DNA of 64,000 nucleotides from Ornithinimicrobium murale (GTDB lineage Bacteria > Actinomycetota > Actinomycetes > Actinomycetales > Dermatophilaceae). The position numbers and the translations under genes were made by a program. Shown here piece after piece: positions 37,000 through 45,594 of the stretch; within the stretch, counting starts at the first letter, position 1; each line of letters opens with the position of its first letter. Below the pieces are notes generated by a model that searched no databases, was not told the origin of the DNA, and saw nothing but the letters and a program-made list of their open reading frames with translations. The DNA lies in contig NZ_QLVD01000010.1 of the NCBI RefSeq assembly GCF_003352835.1, positions 186,001-250,000 on the forward strand, in the 5' to 3' direction.

Positions 37000-38538
37000 A
37001 TGGCTGACTACGTACTCGCGATCGACCAGGGCACCACGAGCACCCGGGCGATCGTGTTCACCAAGTCCGGCGAGATCCACTCGGTCGGTCAGAAGGAGCA
37101 CGAGCAGATCTTCCCGAAGGCGGGGTGGGTCGAGCACAACCCGGCAGAGATCTGGGACAACACCCGTGAGGTCATCGGTCAGGCCCTGGGCAAGGCCAAC
37201 CTGGCCAACAGCGACCTGGCCGCCATCGGCATCACCAACCAGCGGGAGACCGCCGTGGTGTGGGACAAGAACACCGGTGAGGCCGTCTACAACGCGATCG
37301 TCTGGCAGGACACCCGCACGGACAAGATCGTCGCCGAGCTCGGCGGCGACGAGGGAGCGGACAAGTACAAGGCGGTCTGTGGGTTGCCCCTGGCGACCTA
37401 CTTCTCCGGCCCCAAGGTGAAGTGGATCCTGGACAACGTCGAGGGAGCCCGCGAGAAGGCTGAGGCCGGCGATCTGATCTTCGGCAACACCGACTGCTGG
37501 ACACTGTGGAACCTGACCGGAGGCCCGAACGGCGGGGTGCACGTCACCGACGTGACCAATGCCTCGCGCACCATGCTCATGGACCTGAAGACCCTGAGCT
37601 GGGACGAGAGCATCGCCTCGGACATGGGCATCCCGATGTCGATGCTTCCCGAGATCAAGTCCTCCTCCGAGGTCTATGGCGAGAGCGAGAAGCTCGGCGT
37701 GCCGATCGCCGGCATCCTGGGGGACCAGCAGGCGGCTACCTTCGGTCAGGCCTGTTTCGAGAAGGGCATGTCCAAGAACACCTATGGCACCGGCAACTTC
37801 ATGTTGCTCAACACCGGCACCGAGATCGTGCCCTCCGAGAACGGACTGCTCACCACGGTCTGCTACAAGATCGGCGAGCAGGAGACGGTGTATGCCCTCG
37901 AGGGTTCGATCGCGGTCACCGGGTCACTGGTGCAGTGGCTGCGCGACAACCTGGGCCTCATCAAGGACGCCCCCGAGGTCGAGAACCTGGCCAAGCAGGT
38001 CGACGACAACGGCGGCTGCTACATCGTGCCGGCGTTCTCGGGGCTGTTCGCGCCCTACTGGAAGGACGACGCCCGCGGTGCCATCGTCGGTCTCACCCGC
38101 TATGTGAACAAGAACCACATCGCGAGGGCATCCCTGGAGGCCACCGCGTTCCAGACCCGCGAGGTGCTGGACGCGATGAACGCCGACTCCGGGGTGGACC
38201 TGTCCGAGCTGCGGGTTGACGGCGGGATGATCGCCAACGAGACGCTGATGCAGTTCCAGGCCGACATCCTGGGCGTGGACGTGGTGCGGCCGAAGGTGGC
38301 CGAGACCACCGCGCTGGGCGCCGCCTACGCGGCTGGGATCGCGGTCGGGTTCTGGCAAGGCGAGCAGGACGTCATCGACAACTGGGCCGAGGGCAACCGT
38401 TGGTCCCCGAAGATGGCCGACGCCGAGCGTGACCGGCTCTACCGCCAGTGGAAGAAGGCTGTCACCAAGACCTTCGACTGGGTGGACGAGGACGCCGAGG
38501 CCGCCGAGGAAGCGGCCGAGGAGGCAGCTGAGAGCTAG
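37000..38538 (+). CDS. glpK: Glycerol kinase
   Basis: 512 aa FGGY-family kinase that makes glycerol 3-phosphate from glycerol and ATP. Visible are the phosphate-binding [14 protein letters not shown] at residues 7-20, [13 protein letters not shown] near 42, [13 protein letters not shown] near 77, the FGGY-type [15 protein letters not shown] near 345 and a C-terminal acidic Ala/Glu tail. GAAGGAG precedes the ATG. It completes the glycerol pathway with GlpF and GlpD. Confidence 0.95.
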   Translation: MADYVLAIDQGTTSTRAIVFTKSGEIHSVGQKEHEQIFPKAGWVEHNPAEIWDNTREVIGQALGKANLANSDLAAIGITNQRETAVVWDKNTGEAVYNAIVWQDTRTDKIVAELGGDEGADKYKAVCGLPLATYFSGPKVKWILDNVEGAREKAEAGDLIFGNTDCWTLWNLTGGPNGGVHVTDVTNASRTMLMDLKTLSWDESIASDMGIPMSMLPEIKSSSEVYGESEKLGVPIAGILGDQQAATFGQACFEKGMSKNTYGTGNFMLLNTGTEIVPSENGLLTTVCYKIGEQETVYALEGSIAVTGSLVQWLRDNLGLIKDAPEVENLAKQVDDNGGCYIVPAFSGLFAPYWKDDARGAIVGLTRYVNKNHIARASLEATAFQTREVLDAMNADSGVDLSELRVDGGMIANETLMQFQADILGVDVVRPKVAETTALGAAYAAGIAVGFWQGEQDVIDNWAEGNRWSPKMADAERDRLYRQWKKAVTKTFDWVDEDAEAAEEAAEEAAES

Positions 38539-38561
38539 AGCCGGCGCCGTTCAGCCGCCGG

Positions 38562-38598
38562 CCGGGCCCGGTCCTGCACCCAGCGGGACCGGGCCCGG
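38562..38598 (+). terminator. Terminator hairpin after glpK
   Basis: Perfect 13-bp arms CCGGGCCCGGTCC / GGACCGGGCCCGG with an 11-base loop, 23 bases after the glpK stop. No U-tract, as is common in actinobacteria. Confidence 0.65.
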
Positions 38599-38611
38599 AC
38601 CATGTGGCCTG

Positions 38612-38637
38612 CGCTTCCCCGGGGCGTCGGGGAAGCG
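38612..38637 (-). terminator. Terminator hairpin after the MarR gene
   Basis: Nine-bp arms CGCTTCCCC / GGGGAAGCG with an eight-base loop, beginning two bases after the MarR stop on the minus strand. It stands back to back with the glpK hairpin. Confidence 0.6.
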
Positions 38638-38639
38638 GC

Positions 38640-39128
38640 TCACAATCTCTCGTCGCCACCATCGCGAGCGAGGGATGCCAGCGCCTGACGGCAGGCCGTC
38701 GTCATCGCCTCCAGTTGCGCCGTCGCCTCGCGTGCTGACACCGGCAGATGGTCCAGGAAGGCGAGGTAACCACGACCAAAGGCGCCCTCGGCCTCGGCCA
38801 TCGTCGTCTGTCCCTCCTGGGTGATCCACAGTTGATGACGCCGCCCGTCCCGCGGGTCGCGCTCCCGGCGGACCACCCCGAGGGTCGCGAGGCGCCCGAC
38901 CCACTCGGCCAGCGTGGTCAACGGCACCGAGAACTGTTCGGCGAGCTGGCTGGCGCTGATACCTGGCTGGTCGGAGATCGCGCTCGCCACGCCGTAGTCG
39001 TGGGCGTTCAACGGGCTGTCGCGCATGGCCTGCGCCAGCAGGGCACCGACGGCCCGGTCCAGCACCATGGCGTGGAGCAAGGGCGTGGGACCTGACCTCT
39101 GCTCGTCAGGAGCCGGACTCGTTGGCAT
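38640..39128 (-). CDS. MarR family transcriptional regulator
   Basis: 162 aa. The winged helix-turn-helix is clear: ISASQLAEQFSVPLTTLAEWVGRLATLG near residues 55-85, with the wing RERDPRDGRRHQLWITQEG. Flanking helices provide the dimer interface. No extra ligand domain or redox cysteine is visible, so it probably senses a small lipophilic molecule, if any. It is divergent from the sugar dehydrogenase gene, and a palindrome lies between the two -10 boxes, so it probably represses both genes. Confidence 0.85.
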   Translation of the reverse strand: MPTSPAPDEQRSGPTPLLHAMVLDRAVGALLAQAMRDSPLNAHDYGVASAISDQPGISASQLAEQFSVPLTTLAEWVGRLATLGVVRRERDPRDGRRHQLWITQEGQTTMAEAEGAFGRGYLAFLDHLPVSAREATAQLEAMTTACRQALASLARDGGDERL

Positions 39129-39134
39129 GCGGAG

Positions 39135-39140
39135 AGTCTA
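39135..39140 (-). promoter_or_regulatory. -10 box of a leaderless promoter for the MarR gene
   Basis: Minus strand TAGACT, CTCCGC, then ATG 39128. Confidence 0.45.
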
Positions 39141-39152
39141 GCCGCGACATTG

Positions 39153-39166
39153 CTACGATTTCGTAG
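39153..39166. promoter_or_regulatory. Palindromic operator candidate for the MarR regulator
   Basis: CTACGATTTCGTAG is a perfect inverted repeat (CTACGA-TT-TCGTAG). It lies between two divergent -10 boxes (39135-39140 and 39167-39172), directly abutting the plus-strand box, so a bound dimer would block both promoters. Confidence 0.6.
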
Positions 39167-39172
39167 TAGTTT
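39167..39172 (+). promoter_or_regulatory. -10 box of a leaderless promoter for the sugar dehydrogenase gene
   Basis: TAGTTT, GCCGGT, then ATG 39179, immediately next to the palindrome. Confidence 0.45.
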
Positions 39173-39178
39173 GCCGGT

Positions 39179-40528
39179 ATGGCAACTCGCCCACTCGTTC
39201 GTCTCTCCGTCCTTGCCTTCGCCGTGGGCGGTCTGGTCGCCTGCTCGGGCAGCACCCACGACCAGCCGTCGTCCTCTCCCAGCGCGACGGCCGAGGCAGC
39301 CGCGACACCCAGGACCCCGGACTCTGCCGAGGGGGCGGCGACAGCCGATCCGGACGCGGCACCGAGCCCGGGAAGTACGGGGCTCGACCTGCTCGAGGTG
39401 AGCGTGACAGCCCCACGGGAGGTGGTGACCCTCGACGACGGCACCCTGCTCATCTCCGACCAGGTCGGGGTGGTGCACGTCGTCACTGCCGACGGCGCCG
39501 CACGGCCAGAGCCGCTGCTGGACGTGCAGGACTCGATCAAGCAGCCGGGACGCACGGCGTTGGAGGCGGGACTCGCCGGCTTTGAGGTTGCGCCCGACTT
39601 CGCCGACAGCGGGCACGTCTACACCACGACGACCCACTCGATCGCGGATGTCGACCGGGATCTGCCCCAGGGGACTCGGCAGGTCAACATCCTGTCCCGG
39701 TGGACTGTTGATCCGAGCACCCTCGTGGCTGACCCAGAGAGCGAGGAACAACTCATGGTGCTGCCATCACGCGACGCGGACCATGTCGGTGGCGAGATCG
39801 TCTTCGACGACGACGGCTTGCTCTACACCTCGCTCGGTGCCCCCTCCCGCGACGAGGCGGCGCAGGATCCGGCGTCCTATGCCGGCACTGTCCTGCGAAT
39901 CGACCCGACCCCCGCGGAGGGGACGGCTCTGGAGGACCGGGCCTACGGCATACCCGAGGACAACCCGTTCGCGGACGGTGCGGGCGGGTTGCCGGAGGTC
40001 TACTCCTATGGCTATCGCAACCCCTGGCGTCTGAGTTGGGACAGCGAGCACGGGCTGCTGGTGGGTGAGGCGATGTCTCGGGACAAGGACCAGCAGGTCG
40101 GCCAACCGGCCGCGGGGGACAACGCCGGCTATCCGGAGGTGACGGGCTCCTGCTGGGGCCAGGACCGCGAGCTCTCCGGGGCCTGCCGGGAGACTGAGGC
40201 CGGGATGGTCATCGCCCCTCCCGTGATGGAGTACGGCCCAGAGGTGGGCGAGATCCTCAGTGGGGTGACGGTTGGCACCGGCGGGGACCTGGAGGGTCAG
40301 GTGATCGTGACCGACTGGCTCGGCACGGTGCTCGTCACGACCCCCGGCGAGGCACCGTGGAAGCACGAGATCCGCAGCGACGGCAAGGATCTGACAGGCC
40401 ACCAGTCCTATGTGTGGGATGTGGACTCCGGACCTGACGGGTCGCTCTACGTGCTCACCGCAGGGCGCAGCATGGCCGAGGGAAAGGGCGCCGTCCTGCG
40501 GCTCGCTCCAGAGGAACTCGCGCGGTGA
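39179..40528 (+). CDS. PQQ-dependent sugar dehydrogenase-like lipoprotein
   Basis: 449 aa. Signal peptide with lipobox LVAC (Cys22) and a Ser/Ala/Pro linker to about residue 70. The six-bladed propeller of the soluble glucose dehydrogenase type follows, with DHVGGEIVFDDDGLLYTSLG near residue 200 (His as candidate base), the calcium/PQQ-type segments and YSYGYRNPWRLSWD near 280. It probably oxidises an aldose or related sugar outside the membrane. No PQQ biosynthesis genes are in the window, and many proteins of this fold are not shown to bind PQQ. Likely controlled by the divergent MarR. Confidence 0.8.
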   Translation: MATRPLVRLSVLAFAVGGLVACSGSTHDQPSSSPSATAEAAATPRTPDSAEGAATADPDAAPSPGSTGLDLLEVSVTAPREVVTLDDGTLLISDQVGVVHVVTADGAARPEPLLDVQDSIKQPGRTALEAGLAGFEVAPDFADSGHVYTTTTHSIADVDRDLPQGTRQVNILSRWTVDPSTLVADPESEEQLMVLPSRDADHVGGEIVFDDDGLLYTSLGAPSRDEAAQDPASYAGTVLRIDPTPAEGTALEDRAYGIPEDNPFADGAGGLPEVYSYGYRNPWRLSWDSEHGLLVGEAMSRDKDQQVGQPAAGDNAGYPEVTGSCWGQDRELSGACRETEAGMVIAPPVMEYGPEVGEILSGVTVGTGGDLEGQVIVTDWLGTVLVTTPGEAPWKHEIRSDGKDLTGHQSYVWDVDSGPDGSLYVLTAGRSMAEGKGAVLRLAPEELAR

Positions 40529-40565
40529 GGGAGGGGGCACAGACTCAGGGCCAGGTCCCCGCTGC

Positions 40566-40571
40566 TAGGAT
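40566..40571 (+). promoter_or_regulatory. -10 box upstream of the MFS leader ORF
   Basis: TAGGAT, seven bases, then the ATG at 40579. This places the transcript start at the ATG of the leader ORF. No clear -35 element. Confidence 0.45.
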
Positions 40572-40578
40572 CCGCAGC

Positions 40579-40635
40579 ATGTCAGCCGCTTCGTGTTCGG
40601 CCGCTTGCGCGGCAGTGACCAGGACGTCCCGCTAG
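40579..40635 (+). CDS. 18-codon leader peptide ORF upstream of an MFS efflux gene
   Basis: ATG to TAG encodes MSAASCSAACAAVTRTSR. It sits directly downstream of a TAGGAT box, so it is probably translated from a leaderless end. Its last codons form the left arm of a perfect hairpin and its TAG lies in the loop, so translation would open that hairpin. This is the geometry of ribosome-controlled attenuators. The MFS start is 115 bases further on. The peptide itself resembles no protein I know. Confidence 0.5.
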   Translation: MSAASCSAACAAVTRTSR

Positions 40636-40648
40636 CGGCGGGACGTCC
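40622..40648 (+). terminator. Attenuator-type hairpin overlapping the leader ORF stop codon
   Basis: Perfect 11-bp arms GGACGTCCCGC / GCGGGACGTCC, loop TAGCG containing the leader stop codon. GGACGTCC occurs in both arms and GGAACGTCC again at 40671-40679, so alternative pairings are possible. No U-tract directly follows. Confidence 0.55.
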
Positions 40649-40730
40649 GGCTCACAGCACCACCTCACCTGGAACGTCCAGTCGCTTCGTGACCCATCCG
40701 GAGCGGCCGTTTTGTGCTGCTCGTAACTCT

Positions 40731-40744
40731 TCCGAGCGACGGAG
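40731..40744 (+). promoter_or_regulatory. Small hairpin covering the MFS ribosome site
   Basis: TCCG-AGCGA-CGGA pairs most of the GGAG Shine-Dalgarno (40741-40744) that lies six bases before ATG 40751. It could lower initiation unless opened. It is short (4 bp), so the call is weak. Confidence 0.3.
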
Positions 40745-40750
40745 CAATCG

Positions 40751-42169
40751 ATGCTTTCAGGCGTAACCTCTTCCACCCGCGGGCTCGGTCCCGCCCCTGT
40801 CCGCGCATGGCTCGTGCTGTGCGCGATGTCCATGTTGCAGTTCTTCATCGCGGTCGACGTGACTGTGGTCAACATCGCACTACCCTCGATCGGCACAGAC
40901 CTGGGAGTCGAGGGCCATTCCTTGACCTGGGTTGTGGTCGGCTACACCATCACCGGCGGCGGGCTGCTGATGCTCGGCGGCCGGCTCGGTGACCTTCTCG
41001 GCCGCCGCCGCACCCTTCTGGTCGGCACGACTCTCTTCGGCCTGGCGTCCCTGCTAGCTGGTCTGGCCCCGTCGTTCCCGGTCCTGGTCGCCGCCCGTCT
41101 GCTCCAGGGAGCCGGCGAGGCCGTCGCGCTGCCGGCGGCAATGGCGACCATCGTGTTGCTCTTCCCGGAGGGTCCGCGCCGGTCGCGTGCCCTGAGCGTG
41201 TGGGCCGCCGTGGCCAGCTGCGGCCTGGTGCTCGGCTTTGCCCTGTCGGGGGTCATCACCGCCCACCTGGGCTGGCGCTGGATCTTTCTGATCTCGGTGC
41301 CGTTCATCCTGGTCGTGATCGTGGCGGCGCTCGTCCTGGTCCCGGCGGACCGGTCCGCGTCTCGTGAGCGGGCACGGCTGGATCTTCCGGGTTCCCTTCT
41401 GCTGATGGCGTGCCCGTTGTTGTTCGTCTACGCGGTGGTCGAGGCGGGCGAACCTGGCACCGACGCGTGGGTGAGCGTGGCGGGACTGGTCGGGGCGGTG
41501 CTGGCTGCTGTCGGGTTCGTGCGAGTCGAGTCGAGGTCTCCGAACCCGCTGGTCCCGATGACGTTCTTCGCGGACCGCGCCCGGTTGCGGGCGAACCTGA
41601 CGACAATGCTGCTCAGCGGTGCGTTGTCGACCTCGTTCCTGCTGTTCACCTTCTACCTGCAGGACAGGCTCGGGATCGGGCCTCTGGGAGCAGGCCTGAC
41701 GATGCTGCCCCTGGCCGCGTCATTGATCGCGGCCTCGGTGCTCGTGCCCCGGCTGCTGGGACACTGGGGCGCACGGGCATGCGTGCTGGTCGGCCTCACT
41801 TCTGCTGCGGGCGCGATGGCCGTGATCGCGCTGGTGGCCGTTCTGGGCGGCGGGGCGGCATGGCTGCTCCCGTCGATGCTGCTGATCGCAGCGGGCATGG
41901 GCTTCGGGATCGTGGGTCTGCAGTACATCGCGGTCAGCGGGACCACTGACGAGGACGCCGGGATCGCCTCGGGTGTCCAGCGAGCAGCAGACCAGCTCGG
42001 CGGAGCAGCCGGTGTGGCGATCTACATAGGTCTCGGATTCGCCCCTGCCCTGCACACCGGTGACCCGTTCGTGATCGCCGCGGTCCTCGCCGTCCTCGGG
42101 CTGGTCGTCGGTGCCGTGGTCATCTCCCGCTCGCCGGCCACCGCGGAGAGGCAGCCGATGGCCGGGTAG
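40751..42169 (+). CDS. MFS drug efflux transporter (DHA2-like)
   Basis: 472 aa with about 14 hydrophobic helices. The N-terminal FIAVDVTVVNIALPSIGTDL near residue 32, WVVVGYTITGGGLLMLGGRL, motif A GGRLGDLLGRRRTLLVG near 76 and the later LGWRWIFLISVPF are typical of proton-driven 14-helix drug exporters of the DHA2 type. Substrates cannot be predicted. The 172-base transcribed leader with an 18-codon ORF, hairpins and a partly paired ribosome site suggests induction by something that acts on the ribosome, such as an antibiotic that the pump exports. A strong terminator follows. Confidence 0.85.
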   Translation: MLSGVTSSTRGLGPAPVRAWLVLCAMSMLQFFIAVDVTVVNIALPSIGTDLGVEGHSLTWVVVGYTITGGGLLMLGGRLGDLLGRRRTLLVGTTLFGLASLLAGLAPSFPVLVAARLLQGAGEAVALPAAMATIVLLFPEGPRRSRALSVWAAVASCGLVLGFALSGVITAHLGWRWIFLISVPFILVVIVAALVLVPADRSASRERARLDLPGSLLLMACPLLFVYAVVEAGEPGTDAWVSVAGLVGAVLAAVGFVRVESRSPNPLVPMTFFADRARLRANLTTMLLSGALSTSFLLFTFYLQDRLGIGPLGAGLTMLPLAASLIAASVLVPRLLGHWGARACVLVGLTSAAGAMAVIALVAVLGGGAAWLLPSMLLIAAGMGFGIVGLQYIAVSGTTDEDAGIASGVQRAADQLGGAAGVAIYIGLGFAPALHTGDPFVIAAVLAVLGLVVGAVVISRSPATAERQPMAG

Positions 42170-42175
42170 CACAGC

Positions 42176-42217
42176 AGGCTGTCGCGCCGCGCCCAGGCGG
42201 CCGCGGCGCGGCAGCCT
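42176..42217 (+). terminator. Terminator hairpin after the MFS gene
   Basis: Sixteen-bp arms from AGGCTGTCGCGCCGCG and CGCGGCGCGGCAGCCT (one G-U pair) around a ten-base loop, seven bases after the stop. The remaining 42218-42347 gap to the convergent kinase gene shows no further feature. Confidence 0.7.
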
Positions 42218-42347
42218 CGCACCTTCGCTCCGCCGACGACGACGATCAGACACGTTTACCGCCCCTTCCTCACCGACCCTCTGTGAGGAAGTGTCATGCA
42301 CTGCCCCGAACGGAGCACCAACCATCCGCGCGACCGCTCAGCCTGCC

Positions 42348-43055
42348 TCAGGGCAGCTCTAACCACACAGGCTCCTCCGGGTCGGGATCGATCAGTGCCG
42401 GTCGCCGCAGGTCGGTGTTGTCCAGGATCCAGGTCGGCGGATGCAATCGCGCCTGCTGGAGATAGAGCTTCTGGCCGCCGACATAGCGGGCGTTCGCCGG
42501 GTGTGCCGGGTCGCCCGATCCCTCCGGCCGGTCCGGGAAGCGGGTGTTGCCCCTCGGGACCGAGACCGTCAGTGGCACCCACAGCATGAGCGTGGCGTCC
42601 CACTCCTCCGCAAGCTCGGGCCTGCGCAGAAAGATCCCTTCGACCAGCAACAGGGCATCGTCACTGGCCGCCACCGGGTCCGGTGACACGTGCTGGTCGG
42701 TGACCACGTCGTGGACGGCAGGCAGGTAGTCGCCGCCGGCCCGGAACGGTCGCAGCACCGCACGACGGAAGGCCTCATAGTCGTAGGAGTCCTCATAGAA
42801 GGTCTCCGGGCCGGTCCCCCTGGCGTGGCGCACGGCCTTCGGGTGGTGGAACCCGTCCATCCCGACGTTGCGGACCTCGCGCCCGGCCACGTGCGGAGCC
42901 AGCGCCACCAGCTCAGCAGCGAGCCGGCTCTTGCCGGCTCCGTCGACCCCGTCGATGGCAATGACCGCGCGCTCCCCCGGCCGGACGGCAACCATCATCG
43001 ACAACAGGTCCACCAGCACAAGCTGGCGGACGGGCAGGAAGCCGGCTGTCGGCAT
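42348..43055 (-). CDS. Uridine kinase-like P-loop kinase
   Basis: 235 aa. Walker A is IDGVDGAGKSRLAAEL near residue 36; NVGMDGFHHPKAVRHARG near 65 and the DDALLLVEGIFLRRPEL Walker-B-like strand near 133 fit the uridine kinase/phosphoribulokinase family. It would phosphorylate uridine or a related nucleoside, but members of this subgroup are mostly untested. The start is three bases after the ispG stop, so it is co-transcribed with the MEP-pathway genes in the place usually taken by the GNAT gene. Confidence 0.78.
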   Translation of the reverse strand: MPTAGFLPVRQLVLVDLLSMMVAVRPGERAVIAIDGVDGAGKSRLAAELVALAPHVAGREVRNVGMDGFHHPKAVRHARGTGPETFYEDSYDYEAFRRAVLRPFRAGGDYLPAVHDVVTDQHVSPDPVAASDDALLLVEGIFLRRPELAEEWDATLMLWVPLTVSVPRGNTRFPDRPEGSGDPAHPANARYVGGQKLYLQQARLHPPTWILDNTDLRRPALIDPDPEEPVWLELP

Positions 43056-43058
43056 ACG

Positions 43059-44234
43059 TCAGCCGACGGTGACCGAGGGAGTTCCCGAGCCCTCGCCCGC
43101 GCCCTCGAGCTCGCCCATCTCCTCAGCGATCCGCATGGCCTCCTCGATCAGGGTCTCCACGATCTGGCTCTCCGGCACAGTCTTGATGACCTCACCCTTG
43201 ACGAAGATCTGGCCCTTGCCGTTGCCGGAGGCGACACCCAGGTCAGCCTCGCGCGCCTCCCCCGGACCGTTGACGACGCAGCCCATGACCGCCACCCGCA
43301 ACGGCACCTCCAGGCCCTCCAGACCGGCGGTGACCTCATCAGCCAGGGTGTAGACGTCAACCTGTGCGCGGCCACACGAGGGGCAGGAGACGATCTCCAG
43401 CTTGCGCGGCCGCAGGTTGAGGCTCTGCAGGATCTGGTTGCCGACCTTGACCTCCTCCACGGGCGGGGCCGACAGCGAGACCCGGATCGTGTCACCGATC
43501 CCCTGCGAGAGCAGCGCGCCGAAAGCCGTGGCCGACTTGATCGTGCCCTGGAAGGCGGGACCCGCCTCGGTCACCCCGAGGTGCAGCGGCCAGTCGCCGC
43601 GCTCGGCGAGCAGCTCGTAGGCGCGCACCATCACGACCGGGTCGTTGTGCTTGACCGAGATCTTGAAGTCGTGGAAGTCGTGCTCCTCGAACAGGGAGGC
43701 CTCCCAGACGGCCGACTCGACCAGCGCCTCGGGCGTGGCCTTGCCGTACTTCTCCATCACGCGCTTGTCCAGGGAACCGGCGTTGACACCGATCCGGATG
43801 GAGATCCCGGCATCCTTGGCCGCCCGGGCGATCTCCTTGACCTGGTCATCGAACTTGCGGATGTTGCCCGGGTTGACACGCACCGCCGCACATCCTGCGT
43901 CGATGGCGGCGAAGACGTAGCGGGGCTGGAAGTGGATGTCGGCGATGACCGGGATCTGCGACTTCTGCGCGATCGCGGGCAGCGCGTCCGCATCGTCCTG
44001 GCTGGGGCAGGCGACCCGCACGATGTCGCACCCGGTCGCTGTCAGCTCAGCGATCTGCTGCAGGGTGGCGTTGATGTCCGTCGTGGGCGTCGTGGTCATC
44101 GACTGCACCGAGATCGGGGCGTCGCCGCCGACCTCGACCTTGCCGACCTTGATCTTGCGGGTCGCCCGGCGCGGCGCGAGGACCGGCGGCGGGGCGGCGG
44201 GCATGCCGAGGGAGATGGGGGTGCCTGCTGTCAT
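43059..44234 (-). CDS. ispG: 4-hydroxy-3-methylbut-2-en-1-yl diphosphate synthase
   Basis: 391 aa. IspG (GcpE) converts MEcPP to HMBPP in the MEP isoprenoid pathway. The TIM-barrel start has [15 protein letters not shown] near residue 36. The 4Fe-4S ligands are seen in [14 protein letters not shown] near 280 and [11 protein letters not shown] near 315. AAGGAG lies about 13 bases upstream of the ATG, slightly far; an internal Met at residue 11 is an alternative. It lies 34 bases after rseP in the dxr-rseP-ispG operon. Confidence 0.95.
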   Translation of the reverse strand: MTAGTPISLGMPAAPPPVLAPRRATRKIKVGKVEVGGDAPISVQSMTTTPTTDINATLQQIAELTATGCDIVRVACPSQDDADALPAIAQKSQIPVIADIHFQPRYVFAAIDAGCAAVRVNPGNIRKFDDQVKEIARAAKDAGISIRIGVNAGSLDKRVMEKYGKATPEALVESAVWEASLFEEHDFHDFKISVKHNDPVVMVRAYELLAERGDWPLHLGVTEAGPAFQGTIKSATAFGALLSQGIGDTIRVSLSAPPVEEVKVGNQILQSLNLRPRKLEIVSCPSCGRAQVDVYTLADEVTAGLEGLEVPLRVAVMGCVVNGPGEAREADLGVASGNGKGQIFVKGEVIKTVPESQIVETLIEEAMRIAEEMGELEGAGEGSGTPSVTVG

Positions 44235-44268
44235 GGAGTCAGTATCTCCTTGCTGGGCCGGGGAAACG

Positions 44269-45594
44269 TCATCCGGCGAGGCGGACAGGGTTGACCAGGT
44301 CTGCGTAGACCAGGAGGAGCGTCATGCCGATCAGGGCGATGGCCACGGTGTAGGCCACCGGCAGGGCTTTGGCGATGTCGACCGGAGCCGGCTCGGGACG
44401 CCCGAGCAGCCGGGCGCCGGTCTTCTTCACACCCTCCCAGAGGGCACCGGCCACGTGTCCGCCGTCCAGCGGCAGCAGCGGCACCATGTTAAAGACGAAG
44501 AGCGCGATGTTCAGGGAGGCCAGCAGTGACAGCAGCATCACCGCCTTGCCCTCGAACGTGCTGGTCAGAGCACCGAGGGAACCGTCGGTGACCTCCCCGG
44601 CGACGCGGCCCACCCCGACAACCGACATCGGGCTCTCGACGTCGCGTTCCTGGTCGCCGAAGGCGGCCTGGTAGACGCCGACCAGCTTCTCGGGAAGCTT
44701 GAGGAAGATCCGGCCCGTGTCAGCCACGGCACCGCCGACGAAGGCCGGAGCCTCGGTGATCGGCTGCGCGACATACTCGATGGAACCGCTGGCACCGAAG
44801 TAGCGGCGCGGCTCCATCACCGGCTCACCGGCGGCATCGAGCTGGATGCTTCCATCGGCGTTGTAGACGGGACGGTCGCGCTCGACCAGGGTCGCGGCGA
44901 TCTCGTGCTGCGCACCGGCCCGGTCGACGACGAAGGTCGCCTGCTCGGAGGAGTTCTGGATCTGGTAGCTCGCCTCGGCCCAGTCAGCCACGGGCACGCC
45001 GTTGACCTCGATGATCCGGTCCCCGACCTCCAGGTCCGAGGCCAGGGCCGGTGAGTCCGGCTCCCCCTCGCAGTCGGTGGCCAAGACATCAGTGGGAGCG
45101 CACTGGCTGATGGAGGAGATCCTGGCGGTGCTGGTGGGCAGGCCGAGCAGCACGAGGATGCCGGTCAGCACCACTGCGGCGATGGCCAGGTTCATCAGTG
45201 GCCCGCCCAGCATCACGATGATGCGCTTCCAGACCGGCAGCTTGTAGAAGACCCGGTCCTCATCACCGGGGCCGACCTCCTCCATCGACTCGGCACGGGC
45301 CTGGTCAGCCATCTGGCTGAACCGGCCGGTGGATGAGGCGCGCAGTTTGCCCTGGTCCTGGGCACGGGGCGGGAACATCCCGATCATCCGGACGTAGCCC
45401 CCGAGCGGGATGGCCTTGACGCCGTACTCGGTCTCCCCCCGTCGACGCGACCAGATGGTCGGCCCGAAGCCGACCATGTACTGGGTCACCTTCACGCCGA
45501 ACTTCTTGGCGGGCAGCAGGTGGCCGATCTCGTGCAGGGCGATGGAGACCGCGATGCCGAGGGCCATCAGCAGCACCCCGAGCAGGTAGGTCAT
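44269..45594 (-). CDS. rseP: Site-2 intramembrane metalloprotease RseP
   Basis: 441 aa M50 zinc protease. The active-site HEIGH is at residues 21-25 in the first helix, and the second metal motif is [15 protein letters not shown] near 380. A PDZ domain lies in between ([18 protein letters not shown] near 200). It has an insertion around residues 85-120 (Pro/Arg/Gln-rich). It cleaves membrane anti-sigma factors or signal peptide remnants. ATG 45594 overlaps the dxr stop as ATGA. Confidence 0.92.
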   Translation of the reverse strand: MTYLLGVLLMALGIAVSIALHEIGHLLPAKKFGVKVTQYMVGFGPTIWSRRRGETEYGVKAIPLGGYVRMIGMFPPRAQDQGKLRASSTGRFSQMADQARAESMEEVGPGDEDRVFYKLPVWKRIIVMLGGPLMNLAIAAVVLTGILVLLGLPTSTARISSISQCAPTDVLATDCEGEPDSPALASDLEVGDRIIEVNGVPVADWAEASYQIQNSSEQATFVVDRAGAQHEIAATLVERDRPVYNADGSIQLDAAGEPVMEPRRYFGASGSIEYVAQPITEAPAFVGGAVADTGRIFLKLPEKLVGVYQAAFGDQERDVESPMSVVGVGRVAGEVTDGSLGALTSTFEGKAVMLLSLLASLNIALFVFNMVPLLPLDGGHVAGALWEGVKKTGARLLGRPEPAPVDIAKALPVAYTVAIALIGMTLLLVYADLVNPVRLAG

